A DNA stretch of 8,002 bases from Cyanobacteria bacterium UBA947. GTDB lineage: Bacteria > Cyanobacteriota > Vampirovibrionia > Gastranaerophilales > Gastranaerophilaceae. The position numbers and the translations under genes were made by a program. Numbering within the stretch: position 1 is the stretch's first letter; every line of letters begins with the position of its first letter. Below the pieces are notes generated by a model. It was not told where the DNA came from, searched no databases, and saw only the letters and a list, made by a program, of their open reading frames with translations. This document shows positions 1 through 6,032 of the stretch, piece after piece. The stretch is taken from positions 1-8,002 of the forward strand of contig DBCX01000021.1 of NCBI GenBank assembly GCA_002293275.1. Reading direction: 5' to 3'.

Positions 1-1
1 G

Positions 2-142
2 AAAGAGGCATCGCTGAAATCCGGAAACAAATATACCGTGCACGGTATTTCACAGAAACTTGTACGCAATACAATGAAATACGACGAGCTTAAATTTTTA
101 GTAGAAATCCTCGGCTACAAAATAAAATTTGAAAAAGATTAA
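2..142 (+). CDS. C-terminal fragment of a small XRE-like HTH protein (5' end outside window)
   Basis: Reading from base 2 gives 46 codons and a TAA at 140-142 with no start, so the gene begins upstream of the window. The visible protein resembles the C-terminal half of the complete 71-aa protein at 7529-7744. Without gaps, their last ~32 residues share the pattern S..(2-3 hydrophobic)..R...K(Y/F)(D/E)E(L/V)...(V/A)(E/D)(I/L)LGYKI(K/E)F, with about 10 identities and many conservative changes. In Cro/C1-like regulators this part covers the recognition helix and the last helices, where 'EIADLLGY'-type sequence is typical. I infer a DNA-binding regulator of the same family, probably 65-80 aa in full. 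It ends just before a hairpin terminator. The frame is secure; the function rests on similarity to the second copy. Confidence 0.75.
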   Translation, partial: KEASLKSGNKYTVHGISQKLVRNTMKYDELKFLVEILGYKIKFEKD

Positions 143-143
143 A

Positions 144-170
144 AAACCGCCGTTTAGGCGGTTTCTTTAT
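144..170. terminator. Bidirectional intrinsic terminator
   Basis: A perfect 8-bp stem, AAACCGCC (144-151) with GGCGGTTT (157-164), closes a 5-nt loop GTTTA. On the plus strand it is followed by CTTTAT; on the minus strand by a T-rich run (TTTTAATCTTTTTC, read from 143 downwards). It starts 1 nt after the stop codon of the XRE-like fragment and lies 43 nt beyond the stop of the convergent 68-aa gene. It can serve both. Confidence 0.85.
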
Positions 171-207
171 GTGCTCATGCACTAAGACATCTTGGATTTG
201 CTTGCCG

Positions 208-414
208 TCAGTCAGCGCATTTGCGCCGGAACATTGATTGAATCATGTCCACAACATCAAACTTGCCGTACTTCAACGAGCTTGGATGCACGCCATACTG
301 GCCTGTCAACCGCTGAATATCGCGTACCTTGCAAAACTCGTCCGATTCAAAGTTCAGACTTGTCATCTCCGCGTACTCAACCATTAATTCCTCGGTTTTT
401 AAAACTCTTTTCAT
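208..414 (-). CDS. Small hypothetical protein, 68 aa
   Basis: I do not recognise this protein. I chose the ATG at 414 because GAGGAG (430-425 on the minus strand) sits 10 nt upstream. The frame is open further up to an ATG at 468, but that start has only a poorly spaced AAGG. The product is soluble and charged, with no signal peptide or membrane segment: an acidic N-terminal half (KTEELMVEYAEMTSLNFESDEF) followed by a basic part containing KVRDIQRLTGQYGVHPSSLK and ending RRKCAD. The second half could form a short helix-turn-helix, but no diagnostic motif is visible. It lies 89 nt downstream of the 744-aa glycosyltransferase gene on the same strand with no clear hairpin between them, so cotranscription is possible. 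The shared hairpin at 144-170 ends its transcript. It could also be an isolated accessory gene. Confidence 0.6.
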   Translation of the reverse strand: MKRVLKTEELMVEYAEMTSLNFESDEFCKVRDIQRLTGQYGVHPSSLKYGKFDVVDMIQSMFRRKCAD

Positions 415-503
415 TAATACACTACTCCTCATTATTTGTGTATTATTATTTACGAGCCAAAACGCCATGACCTTTAAGTTTTTTGAACAAGTTGTTACAA
501 AAT

Positions 504-2738
504 TTAATACTTAAAATTATTGTTGCGGTAGAAAAAGTAGTTTATGGTGCGGATTGTACCGTCCTTGTTTTGCAGTTCTGCCCGGATTCTGTTTTCGCGC
601 TGCATGTTGTGCGCGCTAAAAAACTCTTTTGTCAGAACACATTCTACCGCATAGGGGTTGCTGCCCGGGTCGTTCGGGTTACCGATAATGGCTTCGTTGT
701 TGTTCAGGTAATAACACGGGCGATCAGCGTTGCGCAGTTTTTTGATTGATATTTTGCCGGCAGCATCCAAGGTGAACTCCGTGTCGTTTTTGCGCTCGTC
801 CCATCGCAAAACATTCGTTGACTTCTGGTTGTTGTCAGTTGTTATGATAATGCTGTATTTGTCCAAATCTATTTTATCAATATTTTCCATCAGCCCAAAA
901 TCCAGATGGTATCCGTCAAAGTTCATCATCTGCCACACAAGAACTTCGGCACTGGTGTTTGCAAAAATTAAAATCCTGTCATTTTTGGTGTAATGTTTGC
1001 GGATAAAGTTTCTAATCCGGCACGGTACATCAAAGAAAACCTCGTCATCGTTGAGTTTGGCCGGTTCAACGGGCACTCTCGGAAACCCGCAGCACATGGC
1101 TGTCTCGCGGAGCTGGTGGATATTGTAACCTGCTTTCATATGCGTGACAACCCGCCTAAACGGTCTTGGCCACAGGCTTGTTGACACAAGCACCAGACAA
1201 AACATCGCAAAAACAACAACTATAAATTTGTATAGCGAGCAGAGGGTGTTTTTTTTGCAGTACGAATAAGCGATAACCGGCGCGCTTATTACGCAAAACG
1301 CCATTAAAAACCGTATGCTGTACATCATAAATTCAAGCTGGCACGACATGAACAAAATGTTTACCGGCAGCATCAGCGCGAACACACCTAAAATTACGGT
1401 CTGCCTGCGGCGGCGGAACCAAAGTGCGGCTATGCCCTTTACCCCCGCCCAAATCCAGCATGGCAGGTACAAAATAAATCCCAGAATCCCGAGCCCCATC
1501 AGCGGCTCCAATAAGCTTTGGTTCAAAGGTTTTGTGGTATAAAGTCCGTCGGTGACAAAATCCAGATGCAGCAGCGCCAAAAGATTTTCGCGCAGTGCAA
1601 GAAACTGCGGCTCAATCAGTTGACCCCAGCGAAATCCGGTGAAATCAAAAAACATAAACAGATATTTTATAAAATTCGCAGGGATTCCCGCAAGCCCGTG
1701 CCGGTTTTGGTGGACAACCAAAAACGCCTGCGAGCCTGCCGGGCTGCCATAGGCTATAACGTTCAAAATATAATTGTACGATGCAAAAATTACAAAATTC
1801 ATCACACCAAAGCCGATGAATTTTAAAAGCGCTTTGTAGTTTTTATACCGGTGGCAAATTGCGAGCATCGCGAGCCCGACGGCCGGGATTGCCATAATTG
1901 CGGGCGTTTTTGTACCGATTGCAAGCGCGTATGCCAACGCTGCGAAGAATAATTCAACATTGTCACCGGACTTTGCCCCGCGCAAAAACAACACAATGCA
2001 GGCCAAAATAAGCCCCGCGATTATGATATCGGTTTCTGTGCCGGACATCCCGACGATGACAGCCGGGAACGACGATACGATAAATATTACCCAGAGCTTT
2101 TTGCGCAGGGCAAGCCGGACAAAACCGAGCAGCTTGAAAAGTGATACCATCGCCAAAATATATCCCGTGAACGATACGAACCCGAACCAAACAAGTTTTT
2201 TTGTGAATAGGATTATCCACGCGTAGATTATTTCGGAGTTTATCGGCATAACAAGGTTGCGGATATCAGCTACGACAAAATGGTTTAGGCTGCCGTTGTG
2301 CACCCAGGCGGCGCTGCGCATAATGTGGTAGGCGTTCGCATCAGCGTTTACCACCGGCATAAAGCTCATCAAAAATACCAGCACCCCGATGAGTACCACG
2401 TATCCGGCAAACAGCACGGCAAGATATTTATCCAATTTCAGCGCGTTGAAAAACCGGTTGAAAAATTTTTGGGCGGATGCCACATTTACCCCGTTTACCC
2501 CCGGCCGGCCGGATTTGTTCCAGAAAAATGCCGCCGCAGCGAGAATAACCGCGCCCAGCGCCAACACATTCCCCTGCGAAATCGCGCCAAACAAGGACAA
2601 GACTTCAAACGTCAGCACAAGGTTTGCAAACGCGATTAACAAAAAATATATAATATTATCTGTTTTGCGTTTCAGCGCGGCTGTCGCAAAGTATGCCGAG
2701 CCGAAAACCATTATAAAAGATATAAAAAATAGCAACAT
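504..2738 (-). CDS. Multi-pass membrane glycosyltransferase-like protein (GT-C / family 39-like), 744 aa
   Basis: The first ~525 residues are strongly hydrophobic, with roughly 12 membrane helices (about 1-20, 30-50, 55-72, 104-127, 170-205, 214-253, 262-295, 305-328, 408-432, 447-465, 471-491, 503-523). After the fourth helix comes VVNADANAYHIMRSAAWV (129-146). This acidic motif plus aromatic/His in the first large extracytoplasmic loop is where GT-C enzymes such as PMT and ArnT place their catalytic Asp; D133 is the candidate. A second stretch, GMSGTETDIIIAGL (230-243) and later LAIGTKTPA (272-280), matches a pattern I know from family-39-like bacterial glycosyltransferases. Such enzymes move a sugar from a polyprenyl-phosphate donor to a lipid, glycan or protein outside the inner membrane. 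The donor and acceptor cannot be read here. Residues ~525-744 form a soluble tail I do not recognise. The ATG at 2738 has only a weak AAGGG upstream. It is divergent from the 433-aa gene. Confidence 0.85.
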   Translation of the reverse strand: MLLFFISFIMVFGSAYFATAALKRKTDNIIYFLLIAFANLVLTFEVLSLFGAISQGNVLALGAVILAAAAFFWNKSGRPGVNGVNVASAQKFFNRFFNALKLDKYLAVLFAGYVVLIGVLVFLMSFMPVVNADANAYHIMRSAAWVHNGSLNHFVVADIRNLVMPINSEIIYAWIILFTKKLVWFGFVSFTGYILAMVSLFKLLGFVRLALRKKLWVIFIVSSFPAVIVGMSGTETDIIIAGLILACIVLFLRGAKSGDNVELFFAALAYALAIGTKTPAIMAIPAVGLAMLAICHRYKNYKALLKFIGFGVMNFVIFASYNYILNVIAYGSPAGSQAFLVVHQNRHGLAGIPANFIKYLFMFFDFTGFRWGQLIEPQFLALRENLLALLHLDFVTDGLYTTKPLNQSLLEPLMGLGILGFILYLPCWIWAGVKGIAALWFRRRRQTVILGVFALMLPVNILFMSCQLEFMMYSIRFLMAFCVISAPVIAYSYCKKNTLCSLYKFIVVVFAMFCLVLVSTSLWPRPFRRVVTHMKAGYNIHQLRETAMCCGFPRVPVEPAKLNDDEVFFDVPCRIRNFIRKHYTKNDRILIFANTSAEVLVWQMMNFDGYHLDFGLMENIDKIDLDKYSIIITTDNNQKSTNVLRWDERKNDTEFTLDAAGKISIKKLRNADRPCYYLNNNEAIIGNPNDPGSNPYAVECVLTKEFFSAHNMQRENRIRAELQNKDGTIRTINYFFYRNNNFKY

Positions 2739-2763
2739 ATTGTTACAAAGCCCTTGTATTCCG

Positions 2764-2792
2764 TTGTTTTTATGTTAACATAAAAATATGAT
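2764..2792 (+). promoter_or_regulatory. Candidate promoter driving the intergenic RNA
   Basis: TTGTTT (2764-2769) and TATGAT (2787-2792) are separated by exactly 17 nt. The -10 matches consensus at 5 of 6 positions; the -35 matches only TTG. Transcription would start near 2799, right at the base of the first predicted stem of the downstream RNA. The 17-nt spacer is almost entirely occupied by a perfect palindrome, which suits a repressor site. This is a prediction from hexamers only. Confidence 0.45.
2767..2786. repeat. 20-bp perfect palindrome, candidate operator
   Basis: The sequence is TTTTTAT-GTTAAC-ATAAAAA, a perfect two-fold palindrome centred on GTTAAC with no loop. Such a site suits a dimeric DNA-binding protein better than an RNA hairpin. 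It lies between the -35 and -10 of the plus-strand promoter candidate and 28 nt upstream of the minus-strand glycosyltransferase start codon, so a bound protein could affect both directions. The AT-rich arms lower the certainty that it is more than a compositional palindrome. Confidence 0.5.
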
Positions 2793-2796
2793 GAAT

Positions 2797-2937
2797 TTAA
2801 GACGACGTAGAATAAGGACTTGCAAAGGCTTGTTTTAGCTTATTTTCGTCTACGCGCAGCCGGTGGTAAAACCCCACACTCGCAGAAAAAGTAACAAAAA
2901 ACAGGACTTTGTAAAGAAGTCCTGTTTTTTTTAGCAA
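2797..2937 (-). CDS. Possible small ORF antisense to the candidate RNA, 46 aa
   Basis: A minus-strand frame is open from a TTG at 2937 to a TAA at 2797-2799. It reads like a plausible protein: a basic start (KKTGLLYK), a short hydrophobic run (VLFFVTFSASVGF) that could be a signal or membrane anchor, then YHRLRVDENKLKQAF and a serine-rich end. No ATG is available, and neither the TTG nor an internal GTG (codon 21) has a Shine-Dalgarno sequence. The early codons also lie inside the terminator hairpin. It would be the first gene of a unit with the glycosyltransferase, whose ATG lies 58 nt past its stop. I do not recognise the protein. It either is a real small gene or is a chance frame across an RNA gene. 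Confidence 0.25.
   Translation of the reverse strand: MLKKTGLLYKVLFFVTFSASVGFYHRLRVDENKLKQAFASPYSTSS
2799..2932 (+). ncRNA. Candidate structured small RNA or attenuating leader, ~134 nt
   Basis: A strong intrinsic terminator at 2896-2932 sits inside a divergent gap where no plus-strand protein gene precedes it, so something is transcribed and ended here. A promoter candidate places the start near 2799. Three helices can be drawn. One pairs GACGA (2801-2805) with TCGTC (2846-2850) and stacks on AATAAG (2811-2816) with CTTATT (2839-2844). The second is GTGG (2863-2866) with CCAC (2874-2877). The third is the terminator stem. An alternative first helix is CGTAGA (2806-2811) with TCTACG (2849-2854). 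I compared it by eye with 6S, SRP, tmRNA, T-box and common riboswitch motifs and found no match. Readthrough would produce a leader for the 433-aa gene, whose ATG is 51 nt beyond the terminator. An overlapping minus-strand ORF is the main competing explanation. Confidence 0.45.
2896..2932 (+). terminator. Strong intrinsic terminator
   Basis: A 9-bp perfect stem, ACAGGACTT (2901-2909) with AAGTCCTGT (2917-2925), closes a 7-nt loop. It is extended by A/T pairing, and eight T residues follow the stem (2925-2932). The minus strand also shows six Ts after the stem, so it may work in both directions. It lies in a divergent intergenic gap, so it cannot be the terminator of either flanking protein gene. 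Confidence 0.8.
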
Positions 2938-2982
2938 TAAAATTATTTATCGTATTTAAGACAATTAAGGAAAACAACACAA

Positions 2983-4284
2983 ATGGCAATACCCGCAACA
3001 ATAATATCACAGCTTGGCAGCTCCAGTTCGCTCATTCCCATCGCGTTAAAAGACGGGGTTGACACAACGAGCCTTATTTATCATTCATACAAAAAAGGCG
3101 GCAAGGAAGAAGGGATTGACAGAGCCGTAGATGAAATCGGGATGCAGGTTATATGGATTGCGGGGATTCCGATTTTCAAGAAAATATCAGATTGGACGGC
3201 TTACAAGATTGCCAAAATCAGCCCGAAAGTTGACACCAGACTGCTTTATGGCGACAACGGCGATTACATCAATTGGGCGCTTGAAAACGCCAAGGGCTCG
3301 GTTTCTAAAAAAACCACGGTAAAAGAGGCGCTTGAAGCCGTTGTGCAAAACCCAAAACTTACAAAAAATTTATTCGCGGGAAAAATTGCTGTATCGACTG
3401 CATTGACGCTTGCTGCGTGCGTTGGCTTGACGCAGGCAAAACAAAGATTAACAAAGAAAAATGTTGAAGATTCCGTAAAGAAACAAACGGCGGCAAAAAC
3501 ATTTTTGCGGCCTGATGTTCCGGGCGCGTTCAAGGGCGTGACTTTCACAGGGCTTGGCGCAAACATTGCAAAAGATATCGCGTTCAACCCTGTCCACAAC
3601 ACCTGGGTTATTGACGGCGGAATAACAACGCAGCGGCTCGCGCAATCAAGAAACAAGACCGAACTTGCCGAACACGCAATAAAAGAAGGTGTTTTCCTGT
3701 TTACAATTTACGGGCTCGGCGAGGTGCTCAAAAAAGCAATGAACAATTTTTCAAACAAAATTTTGGGTATCCCGATTAATATGGAAATCCAGGTGCTGCA
3801 ATCAGATACGCTAAAAAACGGGATTGAGACGGCCGCTGACGATGTTTTGCAATACAGAAACGCTGCCGGTGTATCAGAAAAGTTTGAAAAAGGGTTGTTT
3901 GATTTTCTTGTAAAAAACCCTGACAACCTTGTTGTTGACGCGGCTAAAAACTCCGGGATTATCTCAACCGTTGAACATAACGGCAAAAAGGTTATAAATA
4001 CGTCAAAATATATCGATGTGACGGAACTCAACACACTCGCGCACCACATCAAAAACTTTGCCGCCAAGGCCAACGCCTCAGGTGACACGGACAAATTTAT
4101 TAAAAAAGCCAAGGCGCTCAAAGTCGGCTCAGTCTTGACAAACATTGCGATAGCGTGCACTATGCTGGGCTTTGTTGTGCCGAAACTTGTTTATAAATTC
4201 AGACAAGACAAGACGGGCACGTGTGATTTCCACGTGGCAAAAGATATTAAAGACCACATGAAAAACAAGAAAGCTCAGGGATAA
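2983..4284 (+). CDS. Hypothetical membrane-associated protein, 433 aa
   Basis: I do not recognise a named domain. AAGGA lies 11 nt before the ATG, and the codon pattern and long open frame support a real gene. The N-terminus (IISQLGSSSSLIPIALKDGVDTTSLI) lacks a normal signal peptide. Hydrophobic segments lie at about 52-66 (GMQVIWIAGIPIF), 131-151 (LFAGKIAVSTALTLAACVGL), 235-250 and 381-404 (VGSVLTNIAIACTMLGFVVP). The second and fourth are long enough to cross a membrane, and each is followed by Lys/Arg-rich sequence. Between them are amphipathic stretches and a conserved-looking core, FNPVHNTWVIDGGITTQRL (201-219). The last 30 residues are strongly basic. The style recalls uncharacterised proteins from gut 'Melainabacteria' genomes, but that is an impression only. 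The gene has an unusual upstream region (candidate RNA plus terminator) and converges on the flavoprotein gene with a 15-bp gap and no obvious terminator. Confidence 0.8.
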   Translation: MAIPATIISQLGSSSSLIPIALKDGVDTTSLIYHSYKKGGKEEGIDRAVDEIGMQVIWIAGIPIFKKISDWTAYKIAKISPKVDTRLLYGDNGDYINWALENAKGSVSKKTTVKEALEAVVQNPKLTKNLFAGKIAVSTALTLAACVGLTQAKQRLTKKNVEDSVKKQTAAKTFLRPDVPGAFKGVTFTGLGANIAKDIAFNPVHNTWVIDGGITTQRLAQSRNKTELAEHAIKEGVFLFTIYGLGEVLKKAMNNFSNKILGIPINMEIQVLQSDTLKNGIETAADDVLQYRNAAGVSEKFEKGLFDFLVKNPDNLVVDAAKNSGIISTVEHNGKKVINTSKYIDVTELNTLAHHIKNFAAKANASGDTDKFIKKAKALKVGSVLTNIAIACTMLGFVVPKLVYKFRQDKTGTCDFHVAKDIKDHMKNKKAQG

Positions 4285-4299
4285 ATAAGTGGCTGCCCG

Positions 4300-5472
4300 C
4301 TAAAATCCGGCGATTCCCTGCGCTGCCGCAAACCCCGTTGACCAGCAGTTTTGCAGGTTGAACCCGCCGCAAAACCCGTCAATATCAAGCACTTCGCCGC
4401 AAAAGTAAACATTTGGCATCAGCTTGGATTGCATTGTGCGCGGGTCAATTTCGTTCAAATCCACACCGCCTGCGGTCACGACCTCACCGTCTTTCTCGCG
4501 CGCCTGCAACGGGCTCGCTCCGGCCTTGCCGTCGGCTAATGCCCTCGGCGCGCTCGCCGTGCCTGTCACCGTGATTTCAAACTCGCGGCACCTGCGCAAA
4601 ATATCCCGGCGTACGTTTTCGTTTAACCCTGACCATTTTGTCTCGGCGTGTTCGCCTGCGATGTACGCGGCAAGCGATTTTGGCAGCGGTAAAATATTTT
4701 TTACGGCTTTGTCGGAGTTTTCAATTTGTGCCTCGCCTAACAAATCCAGAGTTATCGTGTAGGGAAAATTCTCGCGCGCGCGAAGTGACGAAATTTTATA
4801 AATCGCAGGGCCCGAGACGCCTTTGTGCGTGAACAGAACCTCATTTACCCCAACGCCAGCAAGCGATGAAAAGTCCTGCTCGGTGCGCAAGCCTGTCAGC
4901 GCCGGCCGCGGCTCGACGATTTTGTGTCCGGCCTGCCGCGCGAGCTTGAAACTTTTTCCGCCGGTGGCGATGATAACAGGGCATGTTTGCGGTAATTTAG
5001 TTATGTGTTTTTTAACGAATTTACATTTGCGCAGCGCCTTTAAAAACTTTTTGCGAACGTCTGAGGCATCGTCCGAGGTCGGGAAAATGCGCCCGTCGTC
5101 TTGCGTGTAGGTTCTAACGCCGATTTTTTCAAAAAACTCAACCGTGTCCGCGGTGGAAAACCGTGAAAAAACGGAATATAAAAACTTTTCGCCGCGCGGG
5201 TAGTTTGCGGCAAGGGCTTTGAAATCATACTCAGCGTGCGCAAGGTTGCACCGGCCGCCGCCGGTTGGCAAAAGGGTTTTAAGCGGTTCGTCCGTATCGT
5301 ATAAAGTTACGTTAAAATCGTTTTGCAGGTGGTATGCGGCCATGCATCCTGCAGGGCCCGCGCCGATTATGGCGATTTGGTTTGCGGCGTCGCTTTTGAA
5401 CGGATTTTGGTCCGCAAAATATGATTTTTGTTTTTCCCGCCTTCTGCCGTTACAGCCTCTGTCGCCGCCCAT
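4300..5472 (-). CDS. FAD-dependent oxidoreductase, HI0933/BaiN family, 390 aa
   Basis: This is a Rossmann-fold flavoprotein. Residues 33-42 are IAIIGAGPAG, the dinucleotide-binding GxGxxG, and an acidic D59 ends the second strand. GGGRCNLAHA (71-80) and ATGGKSF (169-175) follow. The C-terminus carries the family signature TAGGVDLNEIDPRTM (333-347) and NVYFCGEVLDIDGFCGGFNL (354-373), then QNCWSTGFAAAQG, as in HI0933-like proteins (Pfam PF03486; a family including BaiN). Length is normal for the family, and the true substrate is unknown for most members. There is a ~30-residue extension before the Rossmann motif and an apparent insertion at 306-330. The ATG at 5472 lies 8 nt after the folK stop, and the GGGGGTGA run that ends folK doubles as its Shine-Dalgarno sequence. 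The two are probably translationally coupled on one mRNA. Confidence 0.93.
   Translation of the reverse strand: MGGDRGCNGRRREKQKSYFADQNPFKSDAANQIAIIGAGPAGCMAAYHLQNDFNVTLYDTDEPLKTLLPTGGGRCNLAHAEYDFKALAANYPRGEKFLYSVFSRFSTADTVEFFEKIGVRTYTQDDGRIFPTSDDASDVRKKFLKALRKCKFVKKHITKLPQTCPVIIATGGKSFKLARQAGHKIVEPRPALTGLRTEQDFSSLAGVGVNEVLFTHKGVSGPAIYKISSLRARENFPYTITLDLLGEAQIENSDKAVKNILPLPKSLAAYIAGEHAETKWSGLNENVRRDILRRCREFEITVTGTASAPRALADGKAGASPLQAREKDGEVVTAGGVDLNEIDPRTMQSKLMPNVYFCGEVLDIDGFCGGFNLQNCWSTGFAAAQGIAGF
4483..4557 (-). other. GC-rich in-frame insertion inside the flavoprotein gene
   Basis: Residues 306-330 (ASAPRALADGK, then AGASPLQAREKDGE) separate TVTGT from VVTAGGV. In the homologues I know, only about 8 residues, containing an F..A(Q/M) pattern, lie between these motifs. 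That leaves roughly 17 extra residues. The DNA is markedly GC-rich (CGGCCTTGCC, CTCGGCGCGCTCGCC on the plus strand) against a more AT-rich gene, and the peptide is Ala/Gly/Arg-rich and low in hydrophobic residues, like a surface loop. A small palindromic or repeat-type element inserted in frame would explain it, but I see no perfect inverted repeat. Confidence 0.4.
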
Positions 5473-5480
5473 TTAGATTA

Positions 5481-5978
5481 TCACCCCCGCGTGCCGTAGA
5501 GCAGGATTATCTCGGGGTTTGCGAGTTCTTCGTGCAGGTCGGACATGGTTTTTTGCAGCTTCGGGTGCAAGGTATCGGGTATCAGCTCCAAAAGCGGCAC
5601 GAGCGCAAAGGCTCTCTGGTGCATCTTGTTGTGCGGGACGGTCAAGGTGTCGGTATCAATAACCTCTTTCCCGTAGAGCAGGATGTCAATATCAATTGTG
5701 CGGTCCTGATAGTCGCCGGATTTACTTTTTCTGCCAAGCTGGCGCTCGATTCGCTGGCATTGTTCAAGCAGGTGTTGCGGCGGAAGTGTTGTTTTTGCTT
5801 CAACCACGGCGTTGACAAACCAGTTTTCAGAGTTCATCTCAACGGGCTCGGACTCGTAGAACGCTGATGTGCGCACGATTGTAACCCCGTCGGTACCGCC
5901 CAGCAGCGATGTTGCCTGCTGAATATAACCTACCCTGTCCTCCAAGTTGGAGCCTAAACTCAAATAAACGATTGCCAT
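5481..5978 (-). CDS. folK: 6-hydroxymethyl-7,8-dihydropterin pyrophosphokinase (HPPK)
   Basis: HPPK transfers pyrophosphate from ATP to 6-hydroxymethyl-dihydropterin in cytoplasmic folate synthesis. The 165-aa product has the family's usual length and all its landmarks: YLSLGSNLEDR (5-15), the pterin-pocket segment FYESEPVE then WFVNAVVEAKT (40-63), and the signature RTIDIDILLYG (93-103). In the signature, D96 and D98 correspond to the two magnesium-binding aspartates. VPHNKMHQRAFALVPLLEL (114-132) follows, with H116, R122 and F124 aligning with ATP and pterin contacts. The ATG at 5978 is the only reasonable start and has no Shine-Dalgarno sequence. A consensus-like promoter ends 6 nt before it, suggesting a leaderless mRNA. 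It is followed by the coupled flavoprotein gene and is divergent from waaA. No other folate gene is in view. Confidence 0.97.
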   Translation of the reverse strand: MAIVYLSLGSNLEDRVGYIQQATSLLGGTDGVTIVRTSAFYESEPVEMNSENWFVNAVVEAKTTLPPQHLLEQCQRIERQLGRKSKSGDYQDRTIDIDILLYGKEVIDTDTLTVPHNKMHQRAFALVPLLELIPDTLHPKLQKTMSDLHEELANPEIILLYGTRG

Positions 5979-5984
5979 AACTTA

Positions 5985-6013
5985 ATTTTAGCAGTTTTTT
6001 CGGGGGTTGTCAA
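5985..6013 (-). promoter_or_regulatory. folK promoter, predicted leaderless
   Basis: On the minus strand TTGACA (6013-6008) is separated by exactly 17 nt from TAAAAT (5990-5985), close to an ideal housekeeping sigma promoter. The -10 is followed by TAAGTT and then the folK ATG. With the usual 6-nt gap to +1, transcription would begin on the A of ATG at 5978. The absence of a ribosome-binding site fits this. Confidence 0.8.
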
Positions 6014-6017
6014 TTTG

Positions 6018-6026
6018 TGGTAGAAT
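6018..6026 (+). promoter_or_regulatory. waaA extended -10 promoter, predicted leaderless
   Basis: TGG-TAGAAT forms an extended -10 (TGn plus hexamer at 6021-6026). The 6 nt GGTCTT follow, then the waaA ATG at 6033. No good -35 is present at 16-18 nt, which the TGn motif can offset. As for folK, +1 is predicted on the A of the start codon. It overlaps the folK -35 region, so the two divergent promoters share about 40 bp. Confidence 0.6.
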
Positions 6027-6032
6027 GGTCTT

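Noticed and set aside
415..468. N-terminal extension of the 68-aa protein to an ATG at 468
   Set aside because: The only SD-like sequence there is 2 nt from the ATG, while the ATG at 414 has GAGGAG at 10 nt. The extra residues read like translated leader.
192..470. Plus-strand frames of 92 and 61 codons opposite the 68-aa gene, one with a hydrophobic stretch
   Set aside because: They lack a ribosome-binding site and lie antisense to a frame with GAGGAG at proper spacing. The hydrophobic run is the complement of an AT-rich leader.
481..515. Hairpin terminator for the glycosyltransferase gene from AACAAGTTGTT near its stop
   Set aside because: The symmetry is a 5-bp palindrome with a 1-nt centre, too tight for an RNA hairpin loop, and its stem is weak AT pairing.
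2389..2778. Long plus-strand frames (113 and 129 codons) inside the glycosyltransferase gene
   Set aside because: They are shadows of the minus-strand gene, rich in Ala, Arg and Pro, with no ribosome-binding site and no coherent domain.
2799..2932. 6S RNA, SRP RNA, tmRNA, T-box or a common riboswitch
   Set aside because: No long bubble-containing rod as in 6S, no SRP apical GGAA/AGCAGCC motif and no tmRNA ends. GGTGGTAAAACC only loosely recalls the T-box AGGGTGGNACCGCG, and no tRNA synthetase gene follows.
5040..5243. 67-codon minus-strand frame within the flavoprotein gene
   Set aside because: It is an alternative frame of a strongly conserved gene and has no independent support.
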